A stretch of DNA of 50,180 nucleotides. It comes from Acidobacteriota bacterium. GTDB taxonomy: Bacteria; Acidobacteriota; Blastocatellia; Pyrinomonadales; Pyrinomonadaceae. The DNA lies in the NCBI GenBank assembly GCA_003222945.1, contig QHXM01000093.1, positions 1 through 50,180 of the forward strand, written 5' to 3'. The position numbers and the translations under genes were made by a program. This document shows positions 9,789-20,008 of this stretch, one piece after another; within the stretch, counting starts at the first letter, position 1, and the number at the start of each line of letters is the position of its first letter. The notes below the pieces were generated by a model. The model ran no database searches. It was not told where the DNA came from and saw only the letters and a program-made list of their open reading frames with translations.

Positions 9789-11348
9789 ATGGCTTTGAGC
9801 CGTAAGAGAAAGATTGTTATAGCCGTTTCCGCAGTCGCACTGCTCGGAATCATTATCGTCATAAGCATACTCGCTGGCGGAAAAGATGAACCCGAAGTAA
9901 CGACCGTCATAGTCAAGAAGCGTCCTGAACTTCGCTCGACCGTGACGGCGTCAGGCGAAGTTCGCCCCATTCAATACGTCAACATGACTAGCGAGGTCGC
10001 AGGCCGCATAGAAGAGATTTACGTCAAAGAAGGCGACCGCGTGACTAAGGGACAGCAACTCGTCCGTCTTGACCCCACGCAACTTCAGTCGAACCAGGAA
10101 GCGCAGGCAGCAGCCCTTCAAGCCGCCATGAGCGACACGCAGAATGCTCGCACGCAGATAATCGCTGCGCAGAACGGTGTCGCAAACGCGCAGCAAGCGC
10201 AGACCGCTGCCGAAGCGAGTCTGGCGCAAGCTCGTCAGCAAGTCGTCTCTTCTCAAACGAGCGTTGACCGCGCGCAGGTTGATCTGAATACTGCTCAGCG
10301 CGAGTTGAAGCGCGCAACAGAGCTTGTCGAATCTGGCGTCGCCTCGCGCTCTGAGTACGATGCGGCGCGTGATAGATTCGAGCAGGCGAAGGTCGCGTTA
10401 AGCACCGCACGAGCGAACCTAAAAACACAAGAGATTGCTGTTGAAGAGGCGAAGGCTCGCGTTAATCAACAGCGCGTCGCCGTCGTTAATGCTCAGACAA
10501 ACGTCAAGGTCGCACAGCAAGGCGTTCAGACTAGCGAGGCGCGAGCCACACAGCAGCAGGCGCTCCTACGCGGTCAGGGCAGCCAGCTTGCCAAATCCTT
10601 GCAGCTTGCTCCCATCACAGGAATCGTCGCGGAGATTCCATCAAAGGTCGGTCAATTCGCAGTCGCAGGTCTTTCTACAACACCGCTTCTGACAATCGCG
10701 GACATGTCAACCGTGAACGTCGAAGTCAAAGTTGATGAAACGGAGATTACGGACGTTCAGGTCGGACAAAAAGCCAAGATCAAAGTTGATGCTTTCCAGA
10801 ACAGAGACCTCGAGGGCGAGGTAACGCAGAAGACTCCTCTCGCCGTAGGCAAGTCTTCAACTCAAGGCGGTCTTCAGAACACAATCAACGTTCAGGAGGC
10901 GAAAGAGTTTCGCGTCGTGGTGCAGTTAGTGAATGTGCCCGATGATATAAAGGATGGATTAAAACCAGGCTTGAGCGCAACCGCCGTCATCACTACCAAA
11001 GTTGAAAAAGATGTCATAGCAGTTCCACTTCAGGCCATAGTCGAAAAGCCTGCGACGCCGCCTCCGACTCCTGCCGCTACGGGAAGCGTGCCTCAGCCTA
11101 CGCCCTCTGGAGAGAAGCCGAAAGACGTAAAGGGCGTCTATATTCTACAGGCCAACAACAAGGTCAAGTTCATCCCCGTAGAGACAGGCATCACGGGCGA
11201 GTCCGACATTCAAATCTTGAGCGGCGTGCAGGATGGTATGGAGGTCGTAACTGGTCCGAGCCGCGTCTTGAAGATGCTGAAAGACGACACGAAAGTTAAG
11301 CGTCAGGTCTTGAAGCTTGGCGGCGGTAACGCCAACACGGAGAAATAA
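9789..11348 (+). CDS. Efflux periplasmic adaptor subunit (MacA/HlyD-like)
   Basis: VTASGEVRPIQYVNMTSEVAGRIEEIYVKEGDRVTKGQQLVRLDPT; C-term adaptor domain. Confidence 0.9.
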   Translation: MALSRKRKIVIAVSAVALLGIIIVISILAGGKDEPEVTTVIVKKRPELRSTVTASGEVRPIQYVNMTSEVAGRIEEIYVKEGDRVTKGQQLVRLDPTQLQSNQEAQAAALQAAMSDTQNARTQIIAAQNGVANAQQAQTAAEASLAQARQQVVSSQTSVDRAQVDLNTAQRELKRATELVESGVASRSEYDAARDRFEQAKVALSTARANLKTQEIAVEEAKARVNQQRVAVVNAQTNVKVAQQGVQTSEARATQQQALLRGQGSQLAKSLQLAPITGIVAEIPSKVGQFAVAGLSTTPLLTIADMSTVNVEVKVDETEITDVQVGQKAKIKVDAFQNRDLEGEVTQKTPLAVGKSSTQGGLQNTINVQEAKEFRVVVQLVNVPDDIKDGLKPGLSATAVITTKVEKDVIAVPLQAIVEKPATPPPTPAATGSVPQPTPSGEKPKDVKGVYILQANNKVKFIPVETGITGESDIQILSGVQDGMEVVTGPSRVLKMLKDDTKVKRQVLKLGGGNANTEK

Positions 11349-11351
11349 GAG

Positions 11352-12116
11352 ATGAGCGACGCTACACTTGCTACCCCTACAGGCGCAAGCGCGCTCGAAC
11401 ACGGCGAGGTTCTTGTGCGCGACGCAGTACCAGCCGCGCTCATCTCCATGCGCGACATCTGGAAGACATATCAGATGGGTTCTGAAGAGGTTCACGCTCT
11501 TCACGGCGTATCGTTCGACGTGCAGAAGGGCGAGTATGTCGCAATCATTGGTCCATCCGGTTCTGGCAAATCAACCTTGATGAACCTGATTGGCTGTCTG
11601 GACACTCCCAGCAAAGGCGAATACTGGATCAACGGCAAGAACGTCTCAGAGATGGACGACGACGAATTAGCGCGCATAAGAAACAAAGAGGTCGGATTTG
11701 TCTTTCAAACCTTCAACCTTCTTGCACGCGCAACCGCGCTTCACAACGTAGAGCTTCCTTTAATCTACGCTGGCATGAGTTCTACCGAGCGCCACGAGAA
11801 GGCAAAGCAGTCGCTCGCAGCAGTTGAATTAACGGACCGCATGATGCACAAGCCCAACGAGCTTTCCGGCGGTCAGCGCCAGCGCGTTGCGATCGCACGC
11901 GCGCTCGTCAATCATCCTTCGATCCTTCTCGCGGATGAGCCAACAGGCGCGCTCGACACGCACACCTCTTACGAAATTATGAATCTCTTTGAAAAACTTC
12001 ATTCCGAAGGCAACACGATCATCGTGGTCACACACGAACCAGACATAGCCGCACGCGCCTACCGCGTTATCTCAATCAGAGACGGAATGATTGAGAAGGA
12101 CGAGCGGCTGAGATAA
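11352..12116 (+). CDS. ABC transporter ATP-binding protein (MacB/LolD-like)
   Basis: [57 protein letters not shown]. Confidence 0.93.
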   Translation: MSDATLATPTGASALEHGEVLVRDAVPAALISMRDIWKTYQMGSEEVHALHGVSFDVQKGEYVAIIGPSGSGKSTLMNLIGCLDTPSKGEYWINGKNVSEMDDDELARIRNKEVGFVFQTFNLLARATALHNVELPLIYAGMSSTERHEKAKQSLAAVELTDRMMHKPNELSGGQRQRVAIARALVNHPSILLADEPTGALDTHTSYEIMNLFEKLHSEGNTIIVVTHEPDIAARAYRVISIRDGMIEKDERLR

Positions 12117-12146
12117 GAAAGCGAGTCGAAGAGATGGAGAGAAGCG

Positions 12147-13430
12147 TTGACCGGGCGACGAGCGTGGGCGGCAAGCAGATCAGTGCTTCTCAAAAGCCCA
12201 AGCGACGACACCGCATCGCCGCCTCTGGTCTTCTCTGTCTCAAAGCGCCCGCAGATAATCACCTCGCGTGAAGATTTTCTGAGATTCAACAAGCGCAAGG
12301 ATGTGACGCACGAAGATTGGGAAGCGATTGCGCGGCTCTGTAATCTTTGCTGGCGCACGGGACTTTCTGCGAACGTGCCGCGCGAGACCATCAAGCACGC
12401 AGATCAGAAATCCGATGAGGTGACGATTCGCGGCGCAACAATCTCTATGTTCGACATAGACGCAGTAAACCTGGATGCTGGACGATTCTTCTCCGATAGC
12501 GAGTATGCCGCAGGACGCGAGGCCTGTGTGGTCGGCACGGACATTCTCGAAAATCTTTTCGGCGGCGCGCCGCCCGAAAGCGTCATAGGCCAGGATGTGC
12601 GTATAGCCGGACGCCCTTTTGAGATAGTCGGCGTCGCAGAAAAGAAAGGAAAAATCTTCGGCTTCTCGCGCGACAATTTGATTTACATTCCCTACACGGC
12701 CTATCAAAAAATTTACGGCGCGCGAAACTCTCTGGTCGTCTTCATTCAGGCAGCGTCGGCTGAAAAGATCACAGAAGTCGAGGATCAGGTGCGCGCGATT
12801 ATGCGCAACCGCCGGGGTAAAACTTTTCGTGATGAAGAGGACGGGTTCGCGCTTGAGACGCAGGATGTCTTTCTAAACCTCTACGGCTCGGCTACCTCCA
12901 ACATCTATCTGGTCACTATCGGAGTCGCCGCAATCTCGCTCGTAGTCGGCGGCATAGTCGTCATGAATATAATGCTCGTCTCCGTGACGGAAAGGACCAA
13001 AGAGATAGGCATACGCAAAGCCGTCGGCGCGCGGCAGACGGACATCCTTCGACAGTTTCTGATCGAAGCCGTCACCGTCACAGCCATCGGCGGAGCAATC
13101 GGCGTCGTCACAGGTTTTGGCCTCGCATACTTGATTTCTATGCTGATGGGCTTTCCACTTTTGATGAGCGCAGGCTCAGCCCTTTTAGGCGTCGGCGTCT
13201 CATCCTTAGTTGGAATCATCAGCGGATTATGGCCCGCATGGAGAGCAGCGCGCCTTCATCCGATTGATGCGTTAAGGGCTCGCCGTTTCGACGTTGCGCG
13301 CAAACAAGCTGCGCTCGTCTCTGACTATCCTGGGCGTGAGCGTCGGCGTCATCACGGTCATCTTCATGGTCTCGATTATTCAGGGATTGAATCGCGCGTT
13401 CGCCGAACAGATCGAAGCTCTTGGGTCTAA
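12147..13430 (+). pseudogene. MacB-like ABC permease A, N-terminal TM segment missing and C-terminus fused out of frame into the next permease
   Basis: Periplasmic core and IVVMNIMLVSVTERTKEIGIRKAVGARQ...WPAWRAARLHPIDALR are present, but no TM1 'NKLRS.LT.LG' block; tail ARRFDVARKQAALVSDYPG is the out-of-frame reading of the next gene's TLRANKLRSSLTILGV. Confidence 0.75.
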
Positions 13431-14487
13431 CACTATCTTCGTCTCGAAGTTCAATCCCAGCTTCGGGCGAATGCCGAAGGCCGAAGAGTTGCACCGCAAA
13501 GAGTTGACGATTGCTGATGCTGACGCAATCCGCCGCGAGGCCGCGTCGCTTGCGGGTGTATCGCCGATTCACAGATTGATTTCTGCAACTCTTCGTTACG
13601 AGGACAAGCAGACGGACACGCCCGTCCTGATTGGCGCGACGCCTTATTACGAGTTTGTGCATTCGCAATATGTTGACCACGGTCGCTGGATCAGCGACGG
13701 CGACATGGAAGCGCGCTCGAATATCTGCATCCCCGGCGTTGATGTCGCGCACGCGCTCTTTCCTTACGAAGACCCGCTGGATAAAGATATAAAGATTAAC
13801 GGCAACACCTATCGCGTCGTTGGGTTGATGGAGCCTCTTGGAAATTTCTTCGGCCAGTCGCGCGATAACACAGTCTTTATTCCGATTACGACTTACGACA
13901 AGTATTATCCCGATCTGCCTTCGCCCGAATCAGCCTTCTTCATCATCGCGCGCCCCATCTCGCGCGCTTACGTAAAATCCGCAATGGACGAGGTGACGGA
14001 AATCTTGCGCCGACAGCGCCGCGTTCGTCCGGGCGACACGGACAACTTTGCAGTCACTTCGCAGGATTCACTTCTCGACATCTACAACCAATTGACAGGC
14101 GCGACCGCGCTCGTGCTGACAGCAGTCTCATTCGTAGCCTTGATGATCGGCGGCATAGGCGTGATGAATATAATGCTAGTCTCTGTCACAGAGCGCACGC
14201 GCGAGATTGGGATTCGCAAAGCTGTGGGCGCAACGCGCGGCAACATTCTTTCACAATTCCTCGTCGAAGCGGTTTGCCTGACGGCCATTGGCGGCGTTGC
14301 GGGTTTGATTGTAGGCGAAGTTGCGAGCTTACTTGTAAATAAATATTCGCCGCTTCCTGCGTTCGTGCCGCTCTGGGCGATTGCGATTGGCCTGGGCATC
14401 TCGGCAGCCGTCGGAATCATCTTCGGATTATGGCCCGCTTGGAAGGCAGCGCGCCTTGACCCGATTGAAGCGTTAAGATACGAATAG
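13294..14487 (+). CDS. MacB-like ABC permease B (5' end truncated at the fusion junction; would need a TTG start)
   Basis: (TL)RANKLRSSLTILGVSVGVITVIFMVSIIQG...IGVMNIMLVSVTERTREIGIRKAVGAT...WPAWKAARLDPIEALRYE. Confidence 0.85.
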   Translation: MRANKLRSSLTILGVSVGVITVIFMVSIIQGLNRAFAEQIEALGSNTIFVSKFNPSFGRMPKAEELHRKELTIADADAIRREAASLAGVSPIHRLISATLRYEDKQTDTPVLIGATPYYEFVHSQYVDHGRWISDGDMEARSNICIPGVDVAHALFPYEDPLDKDIKINGNTYRVVGLMEPLGNFFGQSRDNTVFIPITTYDKYYPDLPSPESAFFIIARPISRAYVKSAMDEVTEILRRQRRVRPGDTDNFAVTSQDSLLDIYNQLTGATALVLTAVSFVALMIGGIGVMNIMLVSVTERTREIGIRKAVGATRGNILSQFLVEAVCLTAIGGVAGLIVGEVASLLVNKYSPLPAFVPLWAIAIGLGISAAVGIIFGLWPAWKAARLDPIEALRYE

Positions 14488-14555
14488 GGGATTAGATACG
14501 TTTTCCTTATTGTGATAATGTCTCCGTCAAGAAAACTATAAGCAGGAAACAGATA

Positions 14556-15113
14556 ATGTCAGCCAAAGTAGAACCCATCTTAACAATCGAAGACCTTGAG
14601 GCGCTGCCCGATGATGGCAATCGCTATGAACTCTTTGAAGGAGAACTTTTCGTGTCGCGTGCACCTGGCCTTTCTCACCAACGTGTCCTTATGAACATCG
14701 CAACCCTTATCAGGATTTATCTTGAGCAGAATCCAATTGGGGAAGTGATACCAACGCCGGGCGTGATTTTTGATAATTATAACAGTGCCATTCCAGATAT
14801 CGTTTTCATAAGTAATTGGCAGATAAACAATATCGGTTCTGAAGAACGCATCTACGAAGCACCTGAACTCGCCATTGAGATTGTCTCGCCCGGCAAAGAG
14901 AATGCGCGGCGTGATCGTGAAGTTAAGCGTCAGGTTTACGGCAAGCACGGCGTCAAAGAGTACTGGATTGCCGATCCAGTGAATAAGTATTTAGAGATAT
15001 ACCGGCTGAAGAGACACAACCTTGCGCTCGACAAAACTCTGATGGATGAAGATGACGTGACTTCATCCGTGCTGCCCGGATTCAAATGCAAGGCGCGTCA
15101 ATTTTTTGGTTGA
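14556..15113 (+). CDS. Uma2 family (DUF820) PD-(D/E)XK nuclease-like protein
   Basis: LTIEDLEALPDDGNRYELFEGELFVSRAPGLSHQRVLMNI...PDIVFIS...APELAIEIVSPGKENARRDREVKRQVYGKHGVKEYWIADP. Confidence 0.92.
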   Translation: MSAKVEPILTIEDLEALPDDGNRYELFEGELFVSRAPGLSHQRVLMNIATLIRIYLEQNPIGEVIPTPGVIFDNYNSAIPDIVFISNWQINNIGSEERIYEAPELAIEIVSPGKENARRDREVKRQVYGKHGVKEYWIADPVNKYLEIYRLKRHNLALDKTLMDEDDVTSSVLPGFKCKARQFFG

Positions 15114-15181
15114 TGATTTTAGTAGTTACATAATCCCCCTCGGTTTGCAACCATCCCCAAAATTAAACGTAATAACGGGCA

Positions 15182-16417
15182 GTGAAATTCATAGAGACAT
15201 TAAAACTCGCGCTCTCCGCAATCTGGGCGCATAAGCTTCGCTCGGCCTTAACATTGCTCGGCATGATTATAGGCGTGACGGCTGTGGTCGTCGTCGTCTC
15301 TGTCATTCAAGGCTTCAACGCATACTTCGATGAGAAGGTCGCTAACATCGGCTCGCAATCTTTCAGCGTTCGCCGTTTCAGCTTTGACGATTTCAAGAAC
15401 GTTGACACGATTGCCGCCGCTCAGCGACGCAACAAGGATTTGACGCTCGATGAGTTTGACTACGTGCATGAGCGAACGCAGTTGATTGATAAGCTCGGAG
15501 CAAGAGCCAACGCTACGCGAGCGCAGGTCAAGCGCGGCTCTGAGATTATAGAAGACGTTCCGGTTGACGGAGCGACGGCGAACATGGCCGACATTGACAA
15601 TCTGGACATATCGGACGGGCGATTCTTCACCGACGCTGAAAACGACGCGCAGATGCGTGTTGCTTACATAGGCGCTGATGTGGCGAATAAGCTCTTTCCT
15701 TCAGGAAACTCGGTCGGCAATGAGATTACAATCGCTGGCCTGCCCTATCGTGTCATAGGCGTGCAGACGGCCAAGGGAACTGTCTTCGGCGTTCCGCAGG
15801 ACAACTTCATCACTGTTCCTTTGAAAACTTATGCGAGCAACTTCGGCAACCTGATTAATCAACGCTCGCTCTATTTCGTTGCTACGGCAAAGAAGGGCGT
15901 GAATTTCAATGACGCGGTTGAAGAGGCGCGGTTTCTGATGCGGACGCGCAGGCATCTGGCCGCAAACGATAAGGACAACTTCGGGATTTTGACGCCCGAT
16001 GCGATAACGGGCATACGAGACCGCGTTCTCGGCACAGTCTCAATCGTTGCGATTGCCGTGCCCGCGATTGCGCTCGTCGTCGGCGGCATAGTGATTATGA
16101 ACATCATGCTCGTCTCCGTAACGGAAAGGACCAAAGAGATAGGCATACGAAAATCAATCGGCGCTCGCCGGTCCGACATTCTAAAGCAGTTTATGGTAGA
16201 GGCCGTCACGCTCTCTGCAATCGGCGGAGCAATCGGCGTGATACTCGCCTGGATTGTGGGGCGCATTATAACGGCAGTTATTTTCCCGACCTATTTATCA
16301 ATAGCGGCGGTCATCGTCGCCCTAATAGTTTCGGGCGGCATAGGCATCATGTCCGGTATCTTCCCGGCGTGGAAGGCGGCGCGCCTGGACCCGATTGAGG
16401 CGTTGAGAGCGGATTAA
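15182..16417 (+). CDS. MacB-like ABC permease A'
   Basis: MKFIETLKLALSAIWAHKLRSALTLLGMIIGVTAVV...IVIMNIMLVSVTERTKEIGIRKSIGAR...FPAWKAARLDPIEALRAD. Confidence 0.92.
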   Translation: MKFIETLKLALSAIWAHKLRSALTLLGMIIGVTAVVVVVSVIQGFNAYFDEKVANIGSQSFSVRRFSFDDFKNVDTIAAAQRRNKDLTLDEFDYVHERTQLIDKLGARANATRAQVKRGSEIIEDVPVDGATANMADIDNLDISDGRFFTDAENDAQMRVAYIGADVANKLFPSGNSVGNEITIAGLPYRVIGVQTAKGTVFGVPQDNFITVPLKTYASNFGNLINQRSLYFVATAKKGVNFNDAVEEARFLMRTRRHLAANDKDNFGILTPDAITGIRDRVLGTVSIVAIAVPAIALVVGGIVIMNIMLVSVTERTKEIGIRKSIGARRSDILKQFMVEAVTLSAIGGAIGVILAWIVGRIITAVIFPTYLSIAAVIVALIVSGGIGIMSGIFPAWKAARLDPIEALRAD

Positions 16418-16420
16418 AAA

Positions 16421-16483
16421 AGTGATGAGTGATGAGTGATGAGCAAAAACCAAGCTCTTACTCATCATTCATCACTCATCACT
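16421..16483. repeat. 7-nt-unit hairpin (AGTGATG family)
   Basis: AGTGATGAGTGATGAGTGATGAG ... CTCATCATTCATCACTCATCACT, 22/23 complementary. Confidence 0.93.
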
Positions 16484-16487
16484 ATCA

Positions 16488-17740
16488 TGATTCTTCGCAG
16501 CGATATTTACGAAAATCTGAAGATGGCGCTTCAGACTCTGCGCACGAATAAGCTGCGCTCGTTTCTGACCGTCATCGGCGTGGTCATTGGCGTGTGGACC
16601 GTTATGGCGATTGCCTCTATCATCAGCGGCATAGACCTTTCGGTCCGACGCGAGGTCGAATCTTTCGGCACGCGCTCGATCTTCATTGCAAAGTTTCAGC
16701 CCGGTCTTCGCTTGGGTCGCCTCACGCGCGAAGAGCGTATGCGCAAAAACCTGACTTACGACGACGCGCTCGCGCTCCGTAGTCTTCCGGCTGTCGAGTT
16801 GAGTGTCCCCTTCCTTGATGTCTCGAACAACTTCTTCGGACAGAAGATAAACGTTTCGGCAAACGGGAAGACATCGGCTGCGATTCAGTTGCAGGGGACG
16901 CTGCCGGATTACGAGCGCGCGGGCACGGAGATAGTCTCCGAAGGCCGCTACTTCAATCAGTTCGAGAACGACACGAACCAGCAGGTCTGCATCATAGGCT
17001 CTGGCGTCGCGGACAGCTTCTTTCCCTTCACTTCGCCAATAGATAAAACTCTTGAGATTGGCGGCAACGAGTTTCGCGTCGTAGGCGTTCTGGAAAAGCG
17101 CGAATCCTTCCTCTTCGGCGGCAGCAACGACCAGCAGAACAGCGTCATCTACATGCCCTACAACGTCGCGCACAAGCTCAAGCCGAATTCTCAGGATGTG
17201 TTCATCCTGGCCGTTGCTCGTCCGGGAATGATGGACGAGGCGAGAGATCAGATCACTGACATGCTGCGCGTGAGACGCGGCGTGCACTTCGGCCAGCCGG
17301 ACAATTTCGGAATGGCTACGGCTGAGAGCGTGCTGGATCAGTTTCGCGCCATCACGTTCGGGGTAGCAATCGCTATGGTCGTTATCTCAAGCGTTGGCCT
17401 AATGGTCGGCGGCATAGGCGTGATGAATATAATGCTAGTCTCTGTCACAGAGCGCACGCGCGAGATTGGGATTCGCAAAGCCATAGGCGCACGAAAGCGC
17501 GACATCCTCTGGCAGTTTCTGATTGAAGCTATGACACTGACAGGACTCGGCGGGTTGATTGGATTGGGAATCGGATGGTTGACAACATTGCTGATACGTC
17601 TAATCGTTCCCTCTTACGTTCCCATCTGGGCACCGCTCGGCGGCATCATAGCGAGCGTCGCCATCGGCCTCGTCTTTGGATTGTGGCCCGCGTGGAAAGC
17701 CGCGCGTCTTGATCCGATTGAAGCACTCAGGTACGAGTAG
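16488..17740 (+). CDS. MacB-like ABC permease B'
   Basis: MILRSDIYENLKMALQTLRTNKLRSFLTVIGVVIGVW...WPAWKAARLDPIEALRYE. Confidence 0.92.
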
Positions 17741-17765
17741 ATAAGGTCAGTACCACCGCGAGAGC

Positions 17766-17827
17766 AGGGATGAGGGATGAAGTAAGAGCCGAATGCTCTT
17801 TTCATTCATCCCTCATCCTTCATCCCT
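17766..17827. repeat. 7-nt-unit hairpin (AGGGATG family)
   Basis: AGGGATGAGGGATGAAGTAAGAGC ... GCTCTTTTCATTCATCCCTCATCCTTCATCCCT. Confidence 0.85.
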
Positions 17828-17869
17828 TCCATCTCCCGCTTGCAGCAGTTGGTACTGACTTCAAGTCGC

Positions 17870-18799
17870 TTATCCAACGAAGCTTGGCGCGAACATTGCT
17901 CCGGCCAGAGCGAGCGCAACTCCCAGGAGCCAGAGTATAATTAAGATAGTCCAGGCAGAGCCGCTGCTCAGTTTCTCGCCCGCGTTGCGAAGTCCGGTCG
18001 CAGCCAGCCACCATCCGTAAAGAGTGAAGATGCCCATCATGCTTGCGATTGTGTAAAGATACGGATGGTCCATAGCAGAGACCAGAATCCCAAGGTCTGC
18101 TCGCGCAAGTCCTCTTTGCACCCTTATTGTTTCAAGATCATCTTTCGACTTCACGTAAAGCAAGATCAGGCTCAGTATCCTTTCAATCACTATGGGCGGA
18201 AGCGAGCTATAAGCGGCAACGCACAGCGCCTGCCAGAAATTTATGCGCCCTCCGAAGGCGAGCACGCAGAGCGTGTAAATTCCCGCCAGAAGCAACATGA
18301 TTAGGAACGCAAAGTTGATGCCCGAAAGCGGCGTGATGATTTTGGTAAGGACGCCCTGGTTCTCAGCCTGCGCAATAATCGCTGCTTTGGCTGCCTCTGC
18401 TCTATCAGGCGGAATGAAGCCGCCCGCAATCGCCCTGTCAGCAAGATCGCTCGCCATCTTCGCTGGTCCGAGTCGCTGCGTGGAAGCAATCGTGTATATG
18501 CTTGCGGCGAACGCGATGACAAGGAAGGCTGCGAGCCAGCGCGGGTGGTAGCGCAGGTTCTTAAAAACAGGCTCAGGCTCGTAGAATACGCGCGTGATTC
18601 TTTCTGCCGGAGAAAGCGGCGGCGGCGCGTCTGGACCGGGCTGCGGCTTTGGAACGAAGCTCAAGCCGAAGATAGCCGCGCCAACGACTGTCGTAGAAAT
18701 ACCAAACCATATTCCTATCTCCTGAACCTTCATCACGAAGTATGCGAGCAAGAGCAGCACTCCAATGATGAATATGATTATGCCAACGATGCGACGCAT
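17870..18799 (-). CDS. YIP1 family membrane protein
   Basis: FYEPEPVFKNLRYHPRWLAAFLVIAFAASIYTIASTQR; five hydrophobic segments. Confidence 0.7.
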   Translation of the reverse strand: MRRIVGIIIFIIGVLLLLAYFVMKVQEIGIWFGISTTVVGAAIFGLSFVPKPQPGPDAPPPLSPAERITRVFYEPEPVFKNLRYHPRWLAAFLVIAFAASIYTIASTQRLGPAKMASDLADRAIAGGFIPPDRAEAAKAAIIAQAENQGVLTKIITPLSGINFAFLIMLLLAGIYTLCVLAFGGRINFWQALCVAAYSSLPPIVIERILSLILLYVKSKDDLETIRVQRGLARADLGILVSAMDHPYLYTIASMMGIFTLYGWWLAATGLRNAGEKLSSGSAWTILIILWLLGVALALAGAMFAPSFVG

Positions 18800-18825
18800 T
18801 ACGGGGAGTCCTTTCTTTGAAAAGC

Positions 18826-18942
18826 TGTCAGTAGTCAGTTGTCAATGGTCAGTGGTTTTCGCTTCATAAGCCTGTCGCTTGAAAATTAAAGGTTCAACTC
18901 GATAAAGCGAACAACTAACAACGGACAACTGATTACTGACCA
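18826..18942. repeat. 7-nt-unit hairpin (AGTNGTC family)
   Basis: TGTCAGTAGTCAGTTGTCAATGGTCAGTGG ... AACAACTAACAACGGACAACTGATTACTGACC. Confidence 0.8.
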
Positions 18943-19005
18943 AGATTTACTTCGCTGATACGTTAATCCCACAAGCGATGTTTCAACCGACGAGAGCGTG
19001 AAATT

Positions 19006-19862
19006 CTAAGCCGATGTCGGAGCTTCGGCCCAGCCCGGAACACGTATGCAGGCGACAGTATGGCCGGGCGAGACTTCGCGCAGGTCCGGGTCAATGTGCG
19101 CGCACTCTTTGATAGCCATCGGGCAGCGCGTGCGAAAGCGACAGCCCGACGGCGGATTGATTGGCGTGGGCACATCGCCCGTCAGAATTATGCGGTCACG
19201 CTTGCGCTTCGGGTCAGGAATCGGAATAGCAGAGAGCAGCGCCTGCGTGTAAGGATGAAGCGGTCGCGCGTAAAGCTCGCGAGAGCGCGTGCGATGCCTA
19301 TGCGTTGACGCTGCCCGCCAGAGAACTCGTGAGGGTAGCGGTTCATATACTCAGGGTCAAGCCCTACTCTTTTCAAAAGCTCTGCGACGCGCGCACGCTT
19401 CTCTTCCTTGCTCTTCAATCCGTGAATCACTAACGGCTCGCCGACGATGTCTCGCACCTTCATGCGCGGATTGAGCGAGGCATACGGGTCTTGAAAGATA
19501 ATCTGCATCTCGCGTCGGAGGCTTCTCAATTCGCTCTTGCTCAAAGCACGAACGTCGCGCCCCTCGAACTCAATCTCGCCCGCCGTAGGCTCAATCAAGC
19601 GAAGAAGGCAACGACCAACAGTAGATTTCCCGCAGCCAGATTCGCCGACAAGCCCAAGCGTCTCGCCGCTCAGGATTTCAAACGTCACGCCGTCCACAGC
19701 ACGCACAACATCGTCAGAGCCTTCGACCGGAAAATGCTTCACAAGCCCGCGCACGCGCACAAGCTCGTCAGCACCGCGCCCTTTCATCAAAGCATCACGC
19801 GCCTCTGCTGCCGCCGCTTCACGCAGAGGCACACTTGAATTTTCTTGTGACGGATGACTCAT
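19006..19862 (-). pseudogene. OppF/DppF-type oligopeptide ABC ATPase with internal deletion and frameshift
   Basis: Walker [10 protein letters not shown] and signature [15 protein letters not shown], then direct jump (other frame) to [55 protein letters not shown]; Walker B/D/H-loop block missing. Confidence 0.85.
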
Positions 19863-19894
19863 CGCTCAATAGGTAATGAAAGAAGGAAGCATAG

Positions 19895-19966
19895 TCCGTG
19901 AAACGACGCTAAACAACGCGAAATGAATTCTAATCCTCTTCACGTTGTTTAGCGTGATTTCGCGGA
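19895..19966. repeat. ~9-nt-unit hairpin (CGCTAAANN/CGCGAAANN family)
   Basis: TCCGTGAAACGACGCTAAACAACGCG versus reverse complement of 19941-19966 TCCGCGAAATCACGCTAAACAACGTG. Confidence 0.85.
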
Positions 19967-20008
19967 TAAGTTATCGCTCGTGCGCTCAACCTTCCCTGCT
20001 CCTTTATT

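Noticed and set aside
14556-15113. Uma2 gene as part of a defence or transposon system
   Set aside because: No terminal repeats, transposase or partner genes seen; Uma2 genes are common stand-alone genes.
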